Origin: JAABRT01 sp038259155
GTDB taxonomy: Bacteria > Gemmatimonadota > Gemmatimonadetes > Gemmatimonadales > Gemmatimonadaceae
Length of the DNA: 50,831 nucleotides
Assembly: GCA_038259155.1 (NCBI GenBank)
Contig: JBBSPE010000014.1
Location: 1 to 50,831 of the forward strand
Direction of reading: 5' to 3'
Shown here: piece by piece, positions 1 through 8,923 of the stretch
Layout of the letters: every line of letters starts with the position of its first letter
How positions within the stretch are numbered: the stretch's first letter is position 1
The notes under the pieces: model-generated
What the model was told of the DNA's origin: nothing
Database searches by the model: none
Seen by the model: the letters and a program-made list of their open reading frames with translations, nothing else
Program-made: the position numbers and the translations under genes

Positions 1-1
1 C

Positions 2-2641
2 ACGTGGGGTGCCACCACGCGCACACGCATGGATCTCGCTGAACGCGACGTGCCCCGTCTCGGCGCGACGGATTTGAGTGCGGTCGCTTTGCTCGGACGG
101 TACGCTGACGCGCTGGCCGAGGAGCGCGGCGCGCCGGGCCGCACGCGACTGCTGCAGACCTACGCAGCGTCCGAGTTGTCACGTGCAGGCTATCCGGCGC
201 GGCTCGCGCTCTGGACGTCGGCCTCTCGCGCCACGCCGGCCGCGTCGATTGCGCTCACCACGATCATTGACGCAGCCGGCGTACAGGCGGCGATGGCGCA
301 GACGGCGCGCGAGGTCGGGATCGCTGACCTGCTGGCCGCCGACGACGGTCCGTTCACCATGCTGGTGGCTGCCGTGCCATTCGGACGGGACAGCGTGGTC
401 ACCATCGCCGTGCCGCCGCGCACGTGGCTGTTGCCGCCCGATCCCTTCACCCGGCTCACGGGGCTCGCCGCGACGCCGGACCGCGCCCCGCCGTACCGGC
501 TGTCGCTCGGCGCGCTGGTGACGGGGCTCGGCGACTCGCTGTCGCAGCGCATCGCGTGGGAGCGCAGCGGGTCGCTCATGACCGGCGACGCCAGTGTGGG
601 CACCGATGCGGAACGGCGTCGGGCTCACGTGGAAGTGGATCTGCGTGGTTTCGACGCGCTCATCCCGCGCGGTGCGTTGCTCGTGCTGCTCGATGTCGCG
701 GTGATTCTGCTGGTCTGGACCGCCAGCGCGATGGCCGACGGAGGGCTGTGGCGCTGGACGCGCTGGCAGCGGGCGCGCTGGCGCCGATCGTACCGTTCGC
801 GCCTGTCCGTGGCCATGCTGGGCTTCTTTCTCGCGCCGGCTGCCGCCTTTTCGATTTGGGAAGCGTACCGGCTGCGCGATGATGATCGGAACGCGCGCGA
901 ACTGTTGGTGCGCGAGGCGCTGCGCACGCTGGACGTGCCGGCCGTGTCCAGCGCGTCGCCGCTCGCCGGTATTCTCACCACCGATGCACTCGCCGGCATG
1001 GCGTCCGACGCCGGCGGACCGCTGTTTGCCTATCGCAACGCCATGCTGGTGGATGCCAGCGATCCTATGTTGGCCGAGTTGGCGCCCTTTGGCACGCTGC
1101 TTCCCTCGGGCGTCCCCAGCGGGCTGGCGGGTGACGTGGCCCGTTCGGATGGCTCGTCGGAGGCCGTGTACACGCGCCTGCTCTCGCTGGTGACCCGGAC
1201 GGCGTTGGTGGGCTTCCGCCCGACATTCGATCCTGCCGGAGCGCCGTTCGTGCTCGCCACGGCGGCGCGTGGCGATGAGTTCGCCCTTGATGCGAGGCGC
1301 GCCGACCTTGCGGTACTGGTGCTGCTCGTGATTGTGGGCGGCGCGCTGGCGGCCCTGTGGTTGAGCGGTGCCGCCGCGCGGCAGCTCGCGCGACCAATTG
1401 GCACCCTGCGCGACGCCGCGCTCGCGATTGCCGGTGGGCGTCCCATGCCGCCGCTGGACAATATGCCGCCCGCCGAGTTCGTACCGGTGTTCGGTGCGTT
1501 CGCGCGGATGGCCACGGACCTCTCCGCGAGTCGGGCGGCACTCGAGGAAGCGCAGCGACGAACGGCCGCCGTGCTGCGCGAGGTGGCCAGTGGCGTCGTG
1601 GCCGTCCGCCATGATGGCACCGTACTCTTGGCCAATCCGCGGGCGGAGCGCCTGCTGCGAACAAACCTCGCGCCGGGAACGCCGGTGTTGTGGGACGACG
1701 CTGACACGGACCGAGTCGTTGATGTCGCCGACCGATCTGGTGCCGGGCGTCGCCTCTGGTGGACAGATGTCGCCCCGCGCGTTCGGGACTTTCTCGAACG
1801 GCCAGGTCGCGCCATTGATGCCTTCGACATTGCCATTCCCGCGCAATCGCCCGTGGACGACGAGCGGCAGCTGCGCGCCTCACTGACGCGGCTGCCCGGC
1901 GGTGCGGTGCTCACGCTCGACGACGTGACCGAGCTGGCCACGGCGCAGCGCGTGCTCGCGTGGGGTGAGATGGCGCGACAGGTCGCGCATGAGATCAAGA
2001 ATCCGCTGACGCCCATACGCTTGGGCGTGCAGCACCTGCGTCGGGCCTGGCGCGATGGGCGCTCGGACTTTGGTGACATCCTCGACACCAATGTCACGCG
2101 CATTCTGGACGAGATCGATCACCTGGATGAAATCGCGCGGGCCTTCAGCCGCTACGGTACGGCGCCCACCGAACGCGAGCCGGGCGAGCGCACCGATGTC
2201 GCGGCCGTGGCGCGCGATGTGGTGGAACTGGAGCGCATGGGCGAGGGTGTGGTGACGTGGGACCTGACGGCGAACGGCGTGGCCATCACCGATCGCGGGG
2301 TCGTGTCGCCTGTCGTGCATGCCGTCGCCCGTGCCGACGAACTCAAGGAGGTGCTGCTCAACCTGCTCGAGAACGCGCGGCTGGCCGATGCGCGGGTGGT
2401 GCAGGTGACCGTCGCGGCCATCGGGGATCGCGTCGTAATCGCCGTGCGGGATGATGGCGCGGGTATCGATCCGGAGACGCTGCCGCACATTTTTCAACCC
2501 CACTTCTCCACGCGCACCAGCGGCAGCGGGCTGGGCCTCGCCATCAGTCGCCGACTGCTCGACGGCTGGGGGGGGACCATCGCCGCCACCAGCACGCCGG
2601 GCGTGGGCACTACGCTCACCGTGTCGCTGCAATCTGCTTAG
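2..2641 (+). CDS. NtrY-like sensor histidine kinase, 5' end cut by the window
   Basis: Membrane-bound two-component sensor kinase. The reading frame is open to the left edge, and the first in-window ATG (29) lies inside what looks like a periplasmic domain, so the true start and a first membrane helix are probably upstream. Counting from ATG 29, hydrophobic helices lie near residues 214-236, 258-280 and 427-447. They are followed by a HAMP-like linker (about 448-505), a PAS-like domain (about 515-625), a HisKA domain with the H-box VAHEIKNPLTP (phospho-acceptor H654), and a HATPase_c domain with an N-box (LLNLLENA, near 775), DDGAGID (near 808) and GSGLGLAISRR (near 833). The H-box closely resembles NtrY. 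A Ser/Thr kinase gene follows after 9 bases. The NtrX-like regulator at 16617 is a possible partner; this is inferred. Confidence 0.9.
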   Translation, partial: TWGATTRTRMDLAERDVPRLGATDLSAVALLGRYADALAEERGAPGRTRLLQTYAASELSRAGYPARLALWTSASRATPAASIALTTIIDAAGVQAAMAQTAREVGIADLLAADDGPFTMLVAAVPFGRDSVVTIAVPPRTWLLPPDPFTRLTGLAATPDRAPPYRLSLGALVTGLGDSLSQRIAWERSGSLMTGDASVGTDAERRRAHVEVDLRGFDALIPRGALLVLLDVAVILLVWTASAMADGGLWRWTRWQRARWRRSYRSRLSVAMLGFFLAPAAAFSIWEAYRLRDDDRNARELLVREALRTLDVPAVSSASPLAGILTTDALAGMASDAGGPLFAYRNAMLVDASDPMLAELAPFGTLLPSGVPSGLAGDVARSDGSSEAVYTRLLSLVTRTALVGFRPTFDPAGAPFVLATAARGDEFALDARRADLAVLVLLVIVGGALAALWLSGAAARQLARPIGTLRDAALAIAGGRPMPPLDNMPPAEFVPVFGAFARMATDLSASRAALEEAQRRTAAVLREVASGVVAVRHDGTVLLANPRAERLLRTNLAPGTPVLWDDADTDRVVDVADRSGAGRRLWWTDVAPRVRDFLERPGRAIDAFDIAIPAQSPVDDERQLRASLTRLPGGAVLTLDDVTELATAQRVLAWGEMARQVAHEIKNPLTPIRLGVQHLRRAWRDGRSDFGDILDTNVTRILDEIDHLDEIARAFSRYGTAPTEREPGERTDVAAVARDVVELERMGEGVVTWDLTANGVAITDRGVVSPVVHAVARADELKEVLLNLLENARLADARVVQVTVAAIGDRVVIAVRDDGAGIDPETLPHIFQPHFSTRTSGSGLGLAISRRLLDGWGGTIAATSTPGVGTTLTVSLQSA

Positions 2642-2650
2642 CTTCCGCGC

Positions 2651-4465
2651 ATGTCCACCGCCGACCCGATCCTGACGCCGACGCGCCTGAAGGCGACGCT
2701 GCCGCGGCATCTGGCGGACTGGACGTTGCCGCCAGGCTGGAGTTGGGGACACGACAGCGTGTGGGGCGATCGTCGCCACTATCAGGAACTCGTGGACGCG
2801 CTCGGGCGGTCGCTGTCGCTGGTGAGTGCCCCCGACCCGGCGCACGAAGACTGGTTGCGCGATGAAGCGCGCGCGCTTGCGCACCGCAATCATCCGTCCA
2901 TCCCCACCACCTACCACTACTGGTCCAACTACCGGGAGAGCCGCCGCGGCCCCGGGTATCTGCGCCGTTGGATTGCGGGCGAAACGGTGGCGCAGCGGGT
3001 GCTGCGTCTGGGCCCGGAAAGTGTGCCCACCGTCTTGCAGGTGCTGCGCGAGGCGGGCAGTACGTTGGCGTACCTGCACGATGCCGGCGCGCTGCACCGG
3101 GCCATTTCGGCTTACAATGTCTGGCTGACACCGGGCGGACGGCTGTGGCTGCTTGGGTGGGAGTGGGCGCTCAGCTCCGATCACATCCCGGCCGGTGTGC
3201 GTCCGGATCCGGCGCGTACCCCAATGGCGCCGGAATGGACGGACGGCGAGTGGACACCCACGCAGGCGAGCGACCAGTGGCAGCTCGCGGCGATGGTGTT
3301 CACGGCGCTCACCGGCGAAACGCCGCCGGAGCACGACGCACCGCCCATTACGCTGCTGCGCCCCGACTGTCCCGTGGGGTTGGCCCGCGCGCTGGAACAG
3401 GCACTGCACGCCGACCCGGCGCAGCGGTTTCCGTCGGTGCGCGCATTGCTGCGTGAGGTGGATCGCACCGTGTCGTTGCGCTCCGTCTTGGTGGAGCCGG
3501 AAGGGGACGAGATTCCCGTGACGCGTGAAGCGCCGGAGTCGCGACTGCGCTGGGCCACCGGCGATGACTACGAGATTCTCGCGCCGCTGGGTACCGGGAC
3601 GTTCGGGAGCGTGTGGCGCGCCCGCGACCTCACGCTGGCTCGGGAGGTCGCGATCAAGGTGCTGCATCCGCATATCGCGAAGGATGACGTGGCCGTGTCG
3701 CGTTTTCGACGCGAGGCGCGGCTGGCGGCGCAGCTGGCTCATCCGGCCATCGTGCCCATCTACGACAGCGACGAGCGCGGCGGCGTGGTGTGGTACACCA
3801 TGGAGCTGGCGGAAGGTGGCTCTGTGGCCAGCCTGATCGCACGTCGCGGTCCCCGCGAGTTCGAGGAGATCGCCGCGCCGGTGGACGGCGTGCTCGACGG
3901 CCTGTTTGCCGCGCACGCCAGCGGTATCATCCATCGGGATCTCAAGCCTGAGAACATCCTGATCGACCGCTACCGCCGTTGGCGCATCGGCGATTTTGGC
4001 ATTGCCCAGGCGTGGGGCGAAGATCCGGCCACCAGTTCCTCGGGCACGCCGGCGTTTGCCGCGCCTGAGCAGCTGTTGGGCGAGGCGCAGGGGCCTGCCA
4101 CGGATTGCTACGCCATTGCCGGCATCGTGTACTTCGTGCTCACCGGGCGACCGCCCTTCGGTGACGCGAGTGCCCAGCAGGTGCTGGCGCAACAACTCGG
4201 CGATCGGCTCACGGAGCGGCTGCAGTTGGGCGCCTTTCCGGAGCCGCTCGAGACGTTCCTGCGTCGCGGACTCGCGCCCGACGCCGCCGACCGCTTCACC
4301 GATGCCGCAGAACTGCGTCAGGCATGGCGTGGCGTGGTGCGTTCCATGCGTCGCGTCGATGACCCGCGTCCCTGGTGGCGGCGCGTGTTCGAGGGGCCAA
4401 TGGACGAGATGGGTGACGATGTCTTCGAGGACGCCGCGCTGCCGGGAGCCACGCCCGACGAGTGA
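2651..4465 (+). CDS. Ser/Thr protein kinase with N-terminal pseudokinase-like domain
   Basis: A 604-residue protein made of two kinase-like halves and no membrane helix, so probably cytoplasmic. The C-terminal half is a complete Hanks-type kinase: glycine loop LGTGTFGSVW (near 313), VAIK with K336, HRDLKPEN with D430, DFG with D448, then an APE motif. The N-terminal half (about 20-280) follows the kinase layout, but HRD reads HRA (149-151), the DFG position reads GWEWA (near 168), and I see no glycine loop or VAIK lysine. It is therefore probably a non-catalytic pseudokinase, perhaps regulating its neighbour domain. The gene starts 9 bases after the histidine kinase stop, which suggests co-transcription. 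It converges with the aldehyde dehydrogenase gene. Substrates are unknown. Confidence 0.9.
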   Translation: MSTADPILTPTRLKATLPRHLADWTLPPGWSWGHDSVWGDRRHYQELVDALGRSLSLVSAPDPAHEDWLRDEARALAHRNHPSIPTTYHYWSNYRESRRGPGYLRRWIAGETVAQRVLRLGPESVPTVLQVLREAGSTLAYLHDAGALHRAISAYNVWLTPGGRLWLLGWEWALSSDHIPAGVRPDPARTPMAPEWTDGEWTPTQASDQWQLAAMVFTALTGETPPEHDAPPITLLRPDCPVGLARALEQALHADPAQRFPSVRALLREVDRTVSLRSVLVEPEGDEIPVTREAPESRLRWATGDDYEILAPLGTGTFGSVWRARDLTLAREVAIKVLHPHIAKDDVAVSRFRREARLAAQLAHPAIVPIYDSDERGGVVWYTMELAEGGSVASLIARRGPREFEEIAAPVDGVLDGLFAAHASGIIHRDLKPENILIDRYRRWRIGDFGIAQAWGEDPATSSSGTPAFAAPEQLLGEAQGPATDCYAIAGIVYFVLTGRPPFGDASAQQVLAQQLGDRLTERLQLGAFPEPLETFLRRGLAPDAADRFTDAAELRQAWRGVVRSMRRVDDPRPWWRRVFEGPMDEMGDDVFEDAALPGATPDE

Positions 4466-4483
4466 ACGCTTGCGCGGCGCGAA

Positions 4484-5866
4484 CTATTCCGCGACGCGCA
4501 CCGTCTTCACGTTGGTGAACTCACGAAAACCACGCGTGCCCAACTCGCGCCCCATCCCCGACTGCTTGACGCCGCCAAACGGCACGCGTGGATCGGAGGC
4601 CACGGTTTCGTTCACGAACGTCATGCCCGCTTCCAGCTCCGCGATGAATCGTGCGGCGTGCTGCGCGTCGCGCGTCCATACACTCGCGCCCAGGCCAAAG
4701 CGCGTGGCGTTCGCCAATGCGAGCGCGGCGTCCGGATCGGGCACCCGAAATACGGGGGCGAGCGGACCGAACACCTCCTCCGTGGCTGCGATGCAATCCG
4801 TTGGCACGTCCACCAGGATCGTGGGCGAAAAGAAGAACCCTGGCCCCTCAGGTGGCGCGGAGCGGTGATGCACGCGCGCGCCCGCTGACACCGACTCGCG
4901 CAACTGACGGTCGAGCGTGTCGCGCATTCCCTCGGTCGCGAGCGGCCCGATGTCGGTGCGCGGGTCGCGCGGATCGCCCATGCGGAGGGACTGCATGCCG
5001 CGAGTGAACGCGTCCAGAAACGCGTCGTACACGGCGTCGCATACGATGAATCGCTTGGCCGCAATACACGACTGCCCCGTGTTGACGGTGCGGCCTTTCA
5101 CGGCCGCTCGCGCCGCACGCTCGACGTCCGCGTCGGGGAGCACGATGAAGGGGTCGCTGCCACCCAGTTCCAGTACCACCTTCTTGAGGTGTTCGCCGGC
5201 GGCGATGGCCACGGATCGGCCAGCGGCCTCGCTACCCGTGAGCGTCACGCCGGCAATGCGCGCATCACCAATGAGCTCGGCGATGTGATCGCTCTCCACC
5301 AGAAACAGCGGTGCGAGCGCAGGAGACGCACCGGTGTCGGTGGCGGCGCGCGCAATGAGCCCATGCATCGCTTCCGCACATCCAGGCACCGAGCCCGCGG
5401 GCTTGTGCAACACGGCGTTGCCGGCGATGAGATTCGGCACGATCACGCGCATGGCCTGCCAGTACGGAAAATTCCAGGGCATCACGGCCAGCAGCACACC
5501 GAGTGGCTGATATTCCACGCGCCACGCACCCAGCGAGTCCTCGGTCACGCGTTCCGGCGCCAGCGCGCGCGGTCCGAGACGTGCTGCGGTCTCGCACAGC
5601 AGCGCGCACTTGTCCACCTCCGAGAGCGACGCCGTCAACGGCTTGCCCATCTCCAGCGTGCACCGCATCGCGAGCGCATCGCGCGACTCGCGCAGCAGCA
5701 CGCCGATGCGCTCCACGAACGCGACCCGTTGTTCAATCGGCGCGTGTCGCCACACGCGCTGCGCGGTGTGCGCCGCGTGCACCACCCGCTCGATCCCTAC
5801 CGCATCGAGCGCGGGCCACTCGTTGGAGGCGACCGCCGTGTAGGGATCAATCGAGCGAAATGGCAT
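4484..5866 (-). CDS. NAD(P)-dependent aldehyde dehydrogenase, succinate-semialdehyde type
   Basis: Soluble aldehyde dehydrogenase of 460 residues, the normal length. It carries the catalytic cysteine C267 in NTGQSCIAAKR and the general base E233 in LELGGSDPF, with a cofactor-binding PWNFPYWQ stretch. NTGQSCIAAKR is typical of the Sad/YneI group of succinate-semialdehyde dehydrogenases, so oxidation of succinate semialdehyde or a similar small aldehyde is the best guess. Substrate cannot be fixed from sequence. It lies 30 bases downstream of the GGDEF gene on the same strand and may be read through from it. It converges with the kinase gene after only 18 bases. Confidence 0.9.
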   Translation of the reverse strand: MPFRSIDPYTAVASNEWPALDAVGIERVVHAAHTAQRVWRHAPIEQRVAFVERIGVLLRESRDALAMRCTLEMGKPLTASLSEVDKCALLCETAARLGPRALAPERVTEDSLGAWRVEYQPLGVLLAVMPWNFPYWQAMRVIVPNLIAGNAVLHKPAGSVPGCAEAMHGLIARAATDTGASPALAPLFLVESDHIAELIGDARIAGVTLTGSEAAGRSVAIAAGEHLKKVVLELGGSDPFIVLPDADVERAARAAVKGRTVNTGQSCIAAKRFIVCDAVYDAFLDAFTRGMQSLRMGDPRDPRTDIGPLATEGMRDTLDRQLRESVSAGARVHHRSAPPEGPGFFFSPTILVDVPTDCIAATEEVFGPLAPVFRVPDPDAALALANATRFGLGASVWTRDAQHAARFIAELEAGMTFVNETVASDPRVPFGGVKQSGMGRELGTRGFREFTNVKTVRVAE

Positions 5867-5896
5867 ATCGAAGGGTGGAGGGAGTCCTCCTGAACC

Positions 5897-7036
5897 CTAG
5901 GCTGCCGAGACCACTCCGGTCAACTGGACGGGTGCCGCCAGGCGAGTCTTGGGCCCGCCGCGCGTGCCGGCGGGTCGCGCCTTCAGTGACCGGCCTGACT
6001 GGGAGAGCTGCGCGGTCGCGGCGTGTCCCGAGCGAGCAGCCCGCTTGACCGACAGCAAGTCGAGATCGGCCAACTCGATCAGGTCCTCAAGCGACGTACT
6101 GGAGGACGCGTGGTCGTACGCGTGCCCGACGCTCACACTCACCCGAACGGGCAACAGGCCCTGACGATTGAGTCCTTCAATGCGCTCGTTGATGCGAGCG
6201 CGGATCGTGTCGGCACAGTGACCGACGGCATCCACGGCGAGAATCGTGAACTCGTCACCACCCATGCGGGCTACCACGTCGGTTTCCCGCACGGCGCCCC
6301 GGAGCGCCCGGGCGATTTCCTGCAGCGCGCGATCGCCTTGCTGGTGGCCGTGCGTGTCGTTGATCTGCTTGAAGCGGTCGCAGTCAAGGAACAACAGCAG
6401 CGTGTCCTGCCCCTGTGCCTGCGCCTCCCGCAAGCGCGTTTCCGCCTGTTCAAGGAATGCGCGGCGGTTCACGAGGCCGGTGAGTTCGTCGGTCATCGAG
6501 GCGCGACGCAGCCGACTGGCTTCGCGCTTGCTTTCGCGGATGTCCGTCACGGTGACCGCCAGCCCTCCGTCCACGGCGACCGCGCGAACGGCCAGCCACG
6601 ACGTGGCGACGTGCCGCGGATGTGCGCGCACTTCGGCGCGATAGACGGTGCCGCGCTCAAGCGTGGCGACCAAATCGCGAAACAGGGCGGTCTCCGGCGC
6701 AAGGCTGGCGAGCGACGATGTCCGGACGTCAAGCATGTCGCGCTCGTCGCGCCGAAACAGCGCGGCCGCACGCACGTTCGCGTCGCTCACACGAAAATCC
6801 ACCGTTCGTCCCTCTCGGTCGCGAATGGGCTCGAGGTGCACCAGCCCGTCTTCGCTGCCTTGGGCGCTCAGTCGCAAACGTCGTTCGCGCACCTGAAGCG
6901 TCTGCATCGCGCGATCCTGCCGCTGTGCCTCGACGCGGAACATGAACGCATTCCGTACGGTGGCGCCAAGCGCGAGCAGCCCAGCCGCAAGGCTCAAAAT
7001 CAGGAAGACGGCGGACGAAAGGGGCAGGGTGCGCAT
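5897..7036 (-). CDS. Diguanylate cyclase with N-terminal membrane helix and PAS-like domain
   Basis: Makes the second messenger cyclic di-GMP from two GTP. From ATG 7036 it has a membrane helix at about residues 5-28, a short coiled linker, a PAS-like sensor region (about 50-170) and a GGDEF domain (about 175-330) with the intact active-site motif GGDEF at 259-263. A basic, low-complexity tail of about 45 residues follows. I chose 7036 because the signal/anchor helix starts right there. ATG 7090 and GTG 7138 are in frame alternatives adding 18 or 34 residues, and none has a convincing ribosome site. A c-di-GMP-linked YajQ protein is also encoded in this window (22159). Confidence 0.88.
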   Translation of the reverse strand: MRTLPLSSAVFLILSLAAGLLALGATVRNAFMFRVEAQRQDRAMQTLQVRERRLRLSAQGSEDGLVHLEPIRDREGRTVDFRVSDANVRAAALFRRDERDMLDVRTSSLASLAPETALFRDLVATLERGTVYRAEVRAHPRHVATSWLAVRAVAVDGGLAVTVTDIRESKREASRLRRASMTDELTGLVNRRAFLEQAETRLREAQAQGQDTLLLFLDCDRFKQINDTHGHQQGDRALQEIARALRGAVRETDVVARMGGDEFTILAVDAVGHCADTIRARINERIEGLNRQGLLPVRVSVSVGHAYDHASSSTSLEDLIELADLDLLSVKRAARSGHAATAQLSQSGRSLKARPAGTRGGPKTRLAAPVQLTGVVSAA

Positions 7037-7138
7037 GGTCGCATCCAGCACCAAGTCGGGTGCGTTCGGGTTCGCGGCGAGTGAAGACCACATGGGCAGC
7101 TGGGCGTGGGAAGAGCCATCGGGAGGCACGCGATGCAC

Positions 7139-7540
7139 AACGCGGCAATCGCTGCCAGACGAGCACTAGCATAAGCAACGCTTGTGCCAGCGGTTCGTCA
7201 TTCCGCCGTACACATAGCGCACCGCGGTGAGTGTGCCCGTAATCCGTTGTTAAACAACATGTTCCAGTTATTGGAATAACCCAAACCTACGCGGTGCTGG
7301 TGTCGAAAGCCCGGAGGTGCAGCGCCGCATTCGCCGCCTCGCTCGCCCGGTCGGTCCTGCCGATGGTCGCGTAGACCCGGCAACTTTCGCCGGTTCGGTT
7401 GGAAACGAGCATCCTTCTGCCTGACGGCGGTGACGCACGGATGACGCACGAACGACGCGCGATCGAGCACCGCGGGGTAGTGTACCGGCCCGGTGGACTC
7501 GGCCATATTGCGAGCACTCGCTCCCTCTTGCCCAACATCG
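7139..7540. other. Gene-free stretch between the GGDEF and VKOR genes
   Basis: About 400 bases between divergent genes. No reading frame here looks coding. The left part (7139-7240) is unremarkable, and the centre (7246-7280) holds a markedly AT-rich cluster of inverted repeats described separately. The right part (7281-7540) returns to high GC with no clear promoter or hairpin that I can identify. Confidence 0.5.
7246..7280. promoter_or_regulatory. Cluster of AT-rich inverted repeats, possible operator
   Basis: Three perfect dyads lie within 35 bases: GTTGTT-A-AACAAC (7246-7258), AACATGTT (7256-7263) and GTTATT-GG-AATAAC (7267-7280). A weaker TTCCA-N5-TGGAA dyad (7262-7276) overlaps them. 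The first and third share half-sites of form GTTnTT, with centres about 21 bases apart, roughly two helical turns. The composition is strongly AT-rich against the surrounding DNA. Sequence shows the symmetry; a regulatory role for the flanking divergent genes is inferred. Confidence 0.45.
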
Positions 7541-7981
7541 ATGCAACGCATGCTCATCGCGTTGGCCAGCCTCGCCTCCGGCATGGTCGCGCTCTATCTG
7601 CACCTGTGGAAAATCGGCAAGGCGGGTACGCTCTCGTGCGGGGGTGAGCACGGGTGTGCCTTCGTGCAAGGCAGCAAGTACGGTTGGTTTTTGGGGATCG
7701 ACGTCGCGCTCATCGGCACGATTGGCTACACGCTGATTTTTCTCGTGGCGCTCGTTGGCACCAATCCGCACTTCTTTGAGTCGCGCGCGATTACGCGCAC
7801 GCTGCAGCTGCTGATCTGGCCGGCGGTGCTGTTCACGCTTCGGCTCAAGTACGCCGAGTTCGTGATCCTGAAGTCGTTCTGTCCCTGGTGCGCCGTCTCG
7901 GCCGTCACCATCACCCTCTGCGCCATTCTGATCACGAGCGATGCGAGGCGCCTCGCTCGGTTCGAGGCCGAGGGGGCATAG
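7541..7981 (+). CDS. Vitamin K epoxide reductase (VKOR) family protein
   Basis: Integral membrane protein of 146 residues that in this family passes electrons from a thioredoxin-like partner to quinone, driving disulfide formation outside the cytoplasm. Four to five hydrophobic helices are visible. The redox cysteines are present: a loop pair C33/C39 and the quinone-side CPWC motif (C114, C117), with a conserved-looking LGIDVALIG segment between them. There is no fused thioredoxin domain, so a separate DsbA-like partner is needed and is not seen here. I chose ATG 7541 because the first helix begins there; 7493 would add an unrelated stretch. The next gene makes menaquinone or ubiquinone, the likely electron acceptor. 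Confidence 0.85.
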   Translation: MQRMLIALASLASGMVALYLHLWKIGKAGTLSCGGEHGCAFVQGSKYGWFLGIDVALIGTIGYTLIFLVALVGTNPHFFESRAITRTLQLLIWPAVLFTLRLKYAEFVILKSFCPWCAVSAVTITLCAILITSDARRLARFEAEGA

Positions 7982-8033
7982 ATGCGCCGCACCGCGGCAT
8001 GAAGACGCGCCTACCAACATCGGAACCGACGCG

Positions 8034-8879
8034 GTGAGTCATGCATCGGAAGAGCATCCGCCAAGCGGTGCGGTACCCGTGATGCGTGGATCGGCGCGAC
8101 ACCTCGCGGCGCTTGACGTGCAGGCGTACCTGGCGGATCCCGCGCGCAAGCAGGCGTTCGTCACACCGATGTTCGATGTGATCGCCCCGCGCTATGACGA
8201 TTTCACGCGGCTGTTTTCCTTTGGCATGGACGCCGGTTGGAAGCGTCGCGTGATCGCATCGGTGATCGCGCGTCTCGCCGAGCGCCGCTCTACGGAGCCG
8301 CTGGTCGTGTTCGATCTTGCGTGTGGCACGGGAGACCTCGCCTTTGGGGTGGCGCGTGCCGCGCGTACGACACATCCCGCCATCCGCGTGGTGGCCCTCG
8401 ACGCCTCGGCCGAAATGGCGCGTCATGCGGCCCAGCGCCTGAGCGTACAAGACCGCGACGTGGCGTCACTTGTGTCGGTGACCACGGGCGACATGTGCGC
8501 GCTCGCGACCGCGGACGGCAGTGCCGACGTGATCACCGCTGGCTACGGCGTGCGAAACGCGCCCGATCCGCTGCTGGCCATTCGGGAAGCCGCACGTGTA
8601 CTGCGCGTGGGTGGAACGTATGTGACACTCGACTTTTACCGTCCGCGCTTCGCGCCGTGGCGCATGCTCCTGCTCAACTACCTTTCCTTGGCCGGCAATG
8701 TGGTGGGGTGGACCTGGCACCGGACGCCTGTGGTATACGGTTACATAGCTCGCTCCATTGATCACTTCGTGTCCTGGCAGGATTTCTCGGACATGATGCA
8801 CGCGAACGGGTTTCGCGTGCGCTCCGTCACCCGATGGTTGGGTGGCGGCGTTGCCCTGCATGTGGCGGAGCGCATCTAA
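8034..8879 (+). CDS. ubiE: Demethylmenaquinone/2-polyprenyl-benzoquinol C-methyltransferase
   Basis: SAM-dependent methyltransferase of quinone biosynthesis, probably the last step to menaquinone (MenG), because no ubiquinone-specific genes are seen. The core starts at LADPARKQAFVTPMFD and shows the UbiE signature FDVIAPRYD. The SAM-binding motif VFDLACGTGDLAFG and the later motif GYGVRNAPDP are both typical of UbiE/MenG. The start is uncertain: the open frame reaches 7941, overlapping the VKOR gene by 41 bases. GTG 8034 leaves a short gap and ATG 8082 is another choice; neither has a strong ribosome site. Probably co-transcribed with the VKOR gene. Confidence 0.88.
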   Translation: MSHASEEHPPSGAVPVMRGSARHLAALDVQAYLADPARKQAFVTPMFDVIAPRYDDFTRLFSFGMDAGWKRRVIASVIARLAERRSTEPLVVFDLACGTGDLAFGVARAARTTHPAIRVVALDASAEMARHAAQRLSVQDRDVASLVSVTTGDMCALATADGSADVITAGYGVRNAPDPLLAIREAARVLRVGGTYVTLDFYRPRFAPWRMLLLNYLSLAGNVVGWTWHRTPVVYGYIARSIDHFVSWQDFSDMMHANGFRVRSVTRWLGGGVALHVAERI

Positions 8880-8923
8880 CGCCTGCGTCACCGCCAACGG
8901 ACTCGTCCTCTTCGACCACTCGA

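Noticed and set aside
1880..4195. 771-residue minus-strand frame
   Set aside because: It is antisense to the kinase genes and has composition typical of shadow frames in GC-rich DNA.
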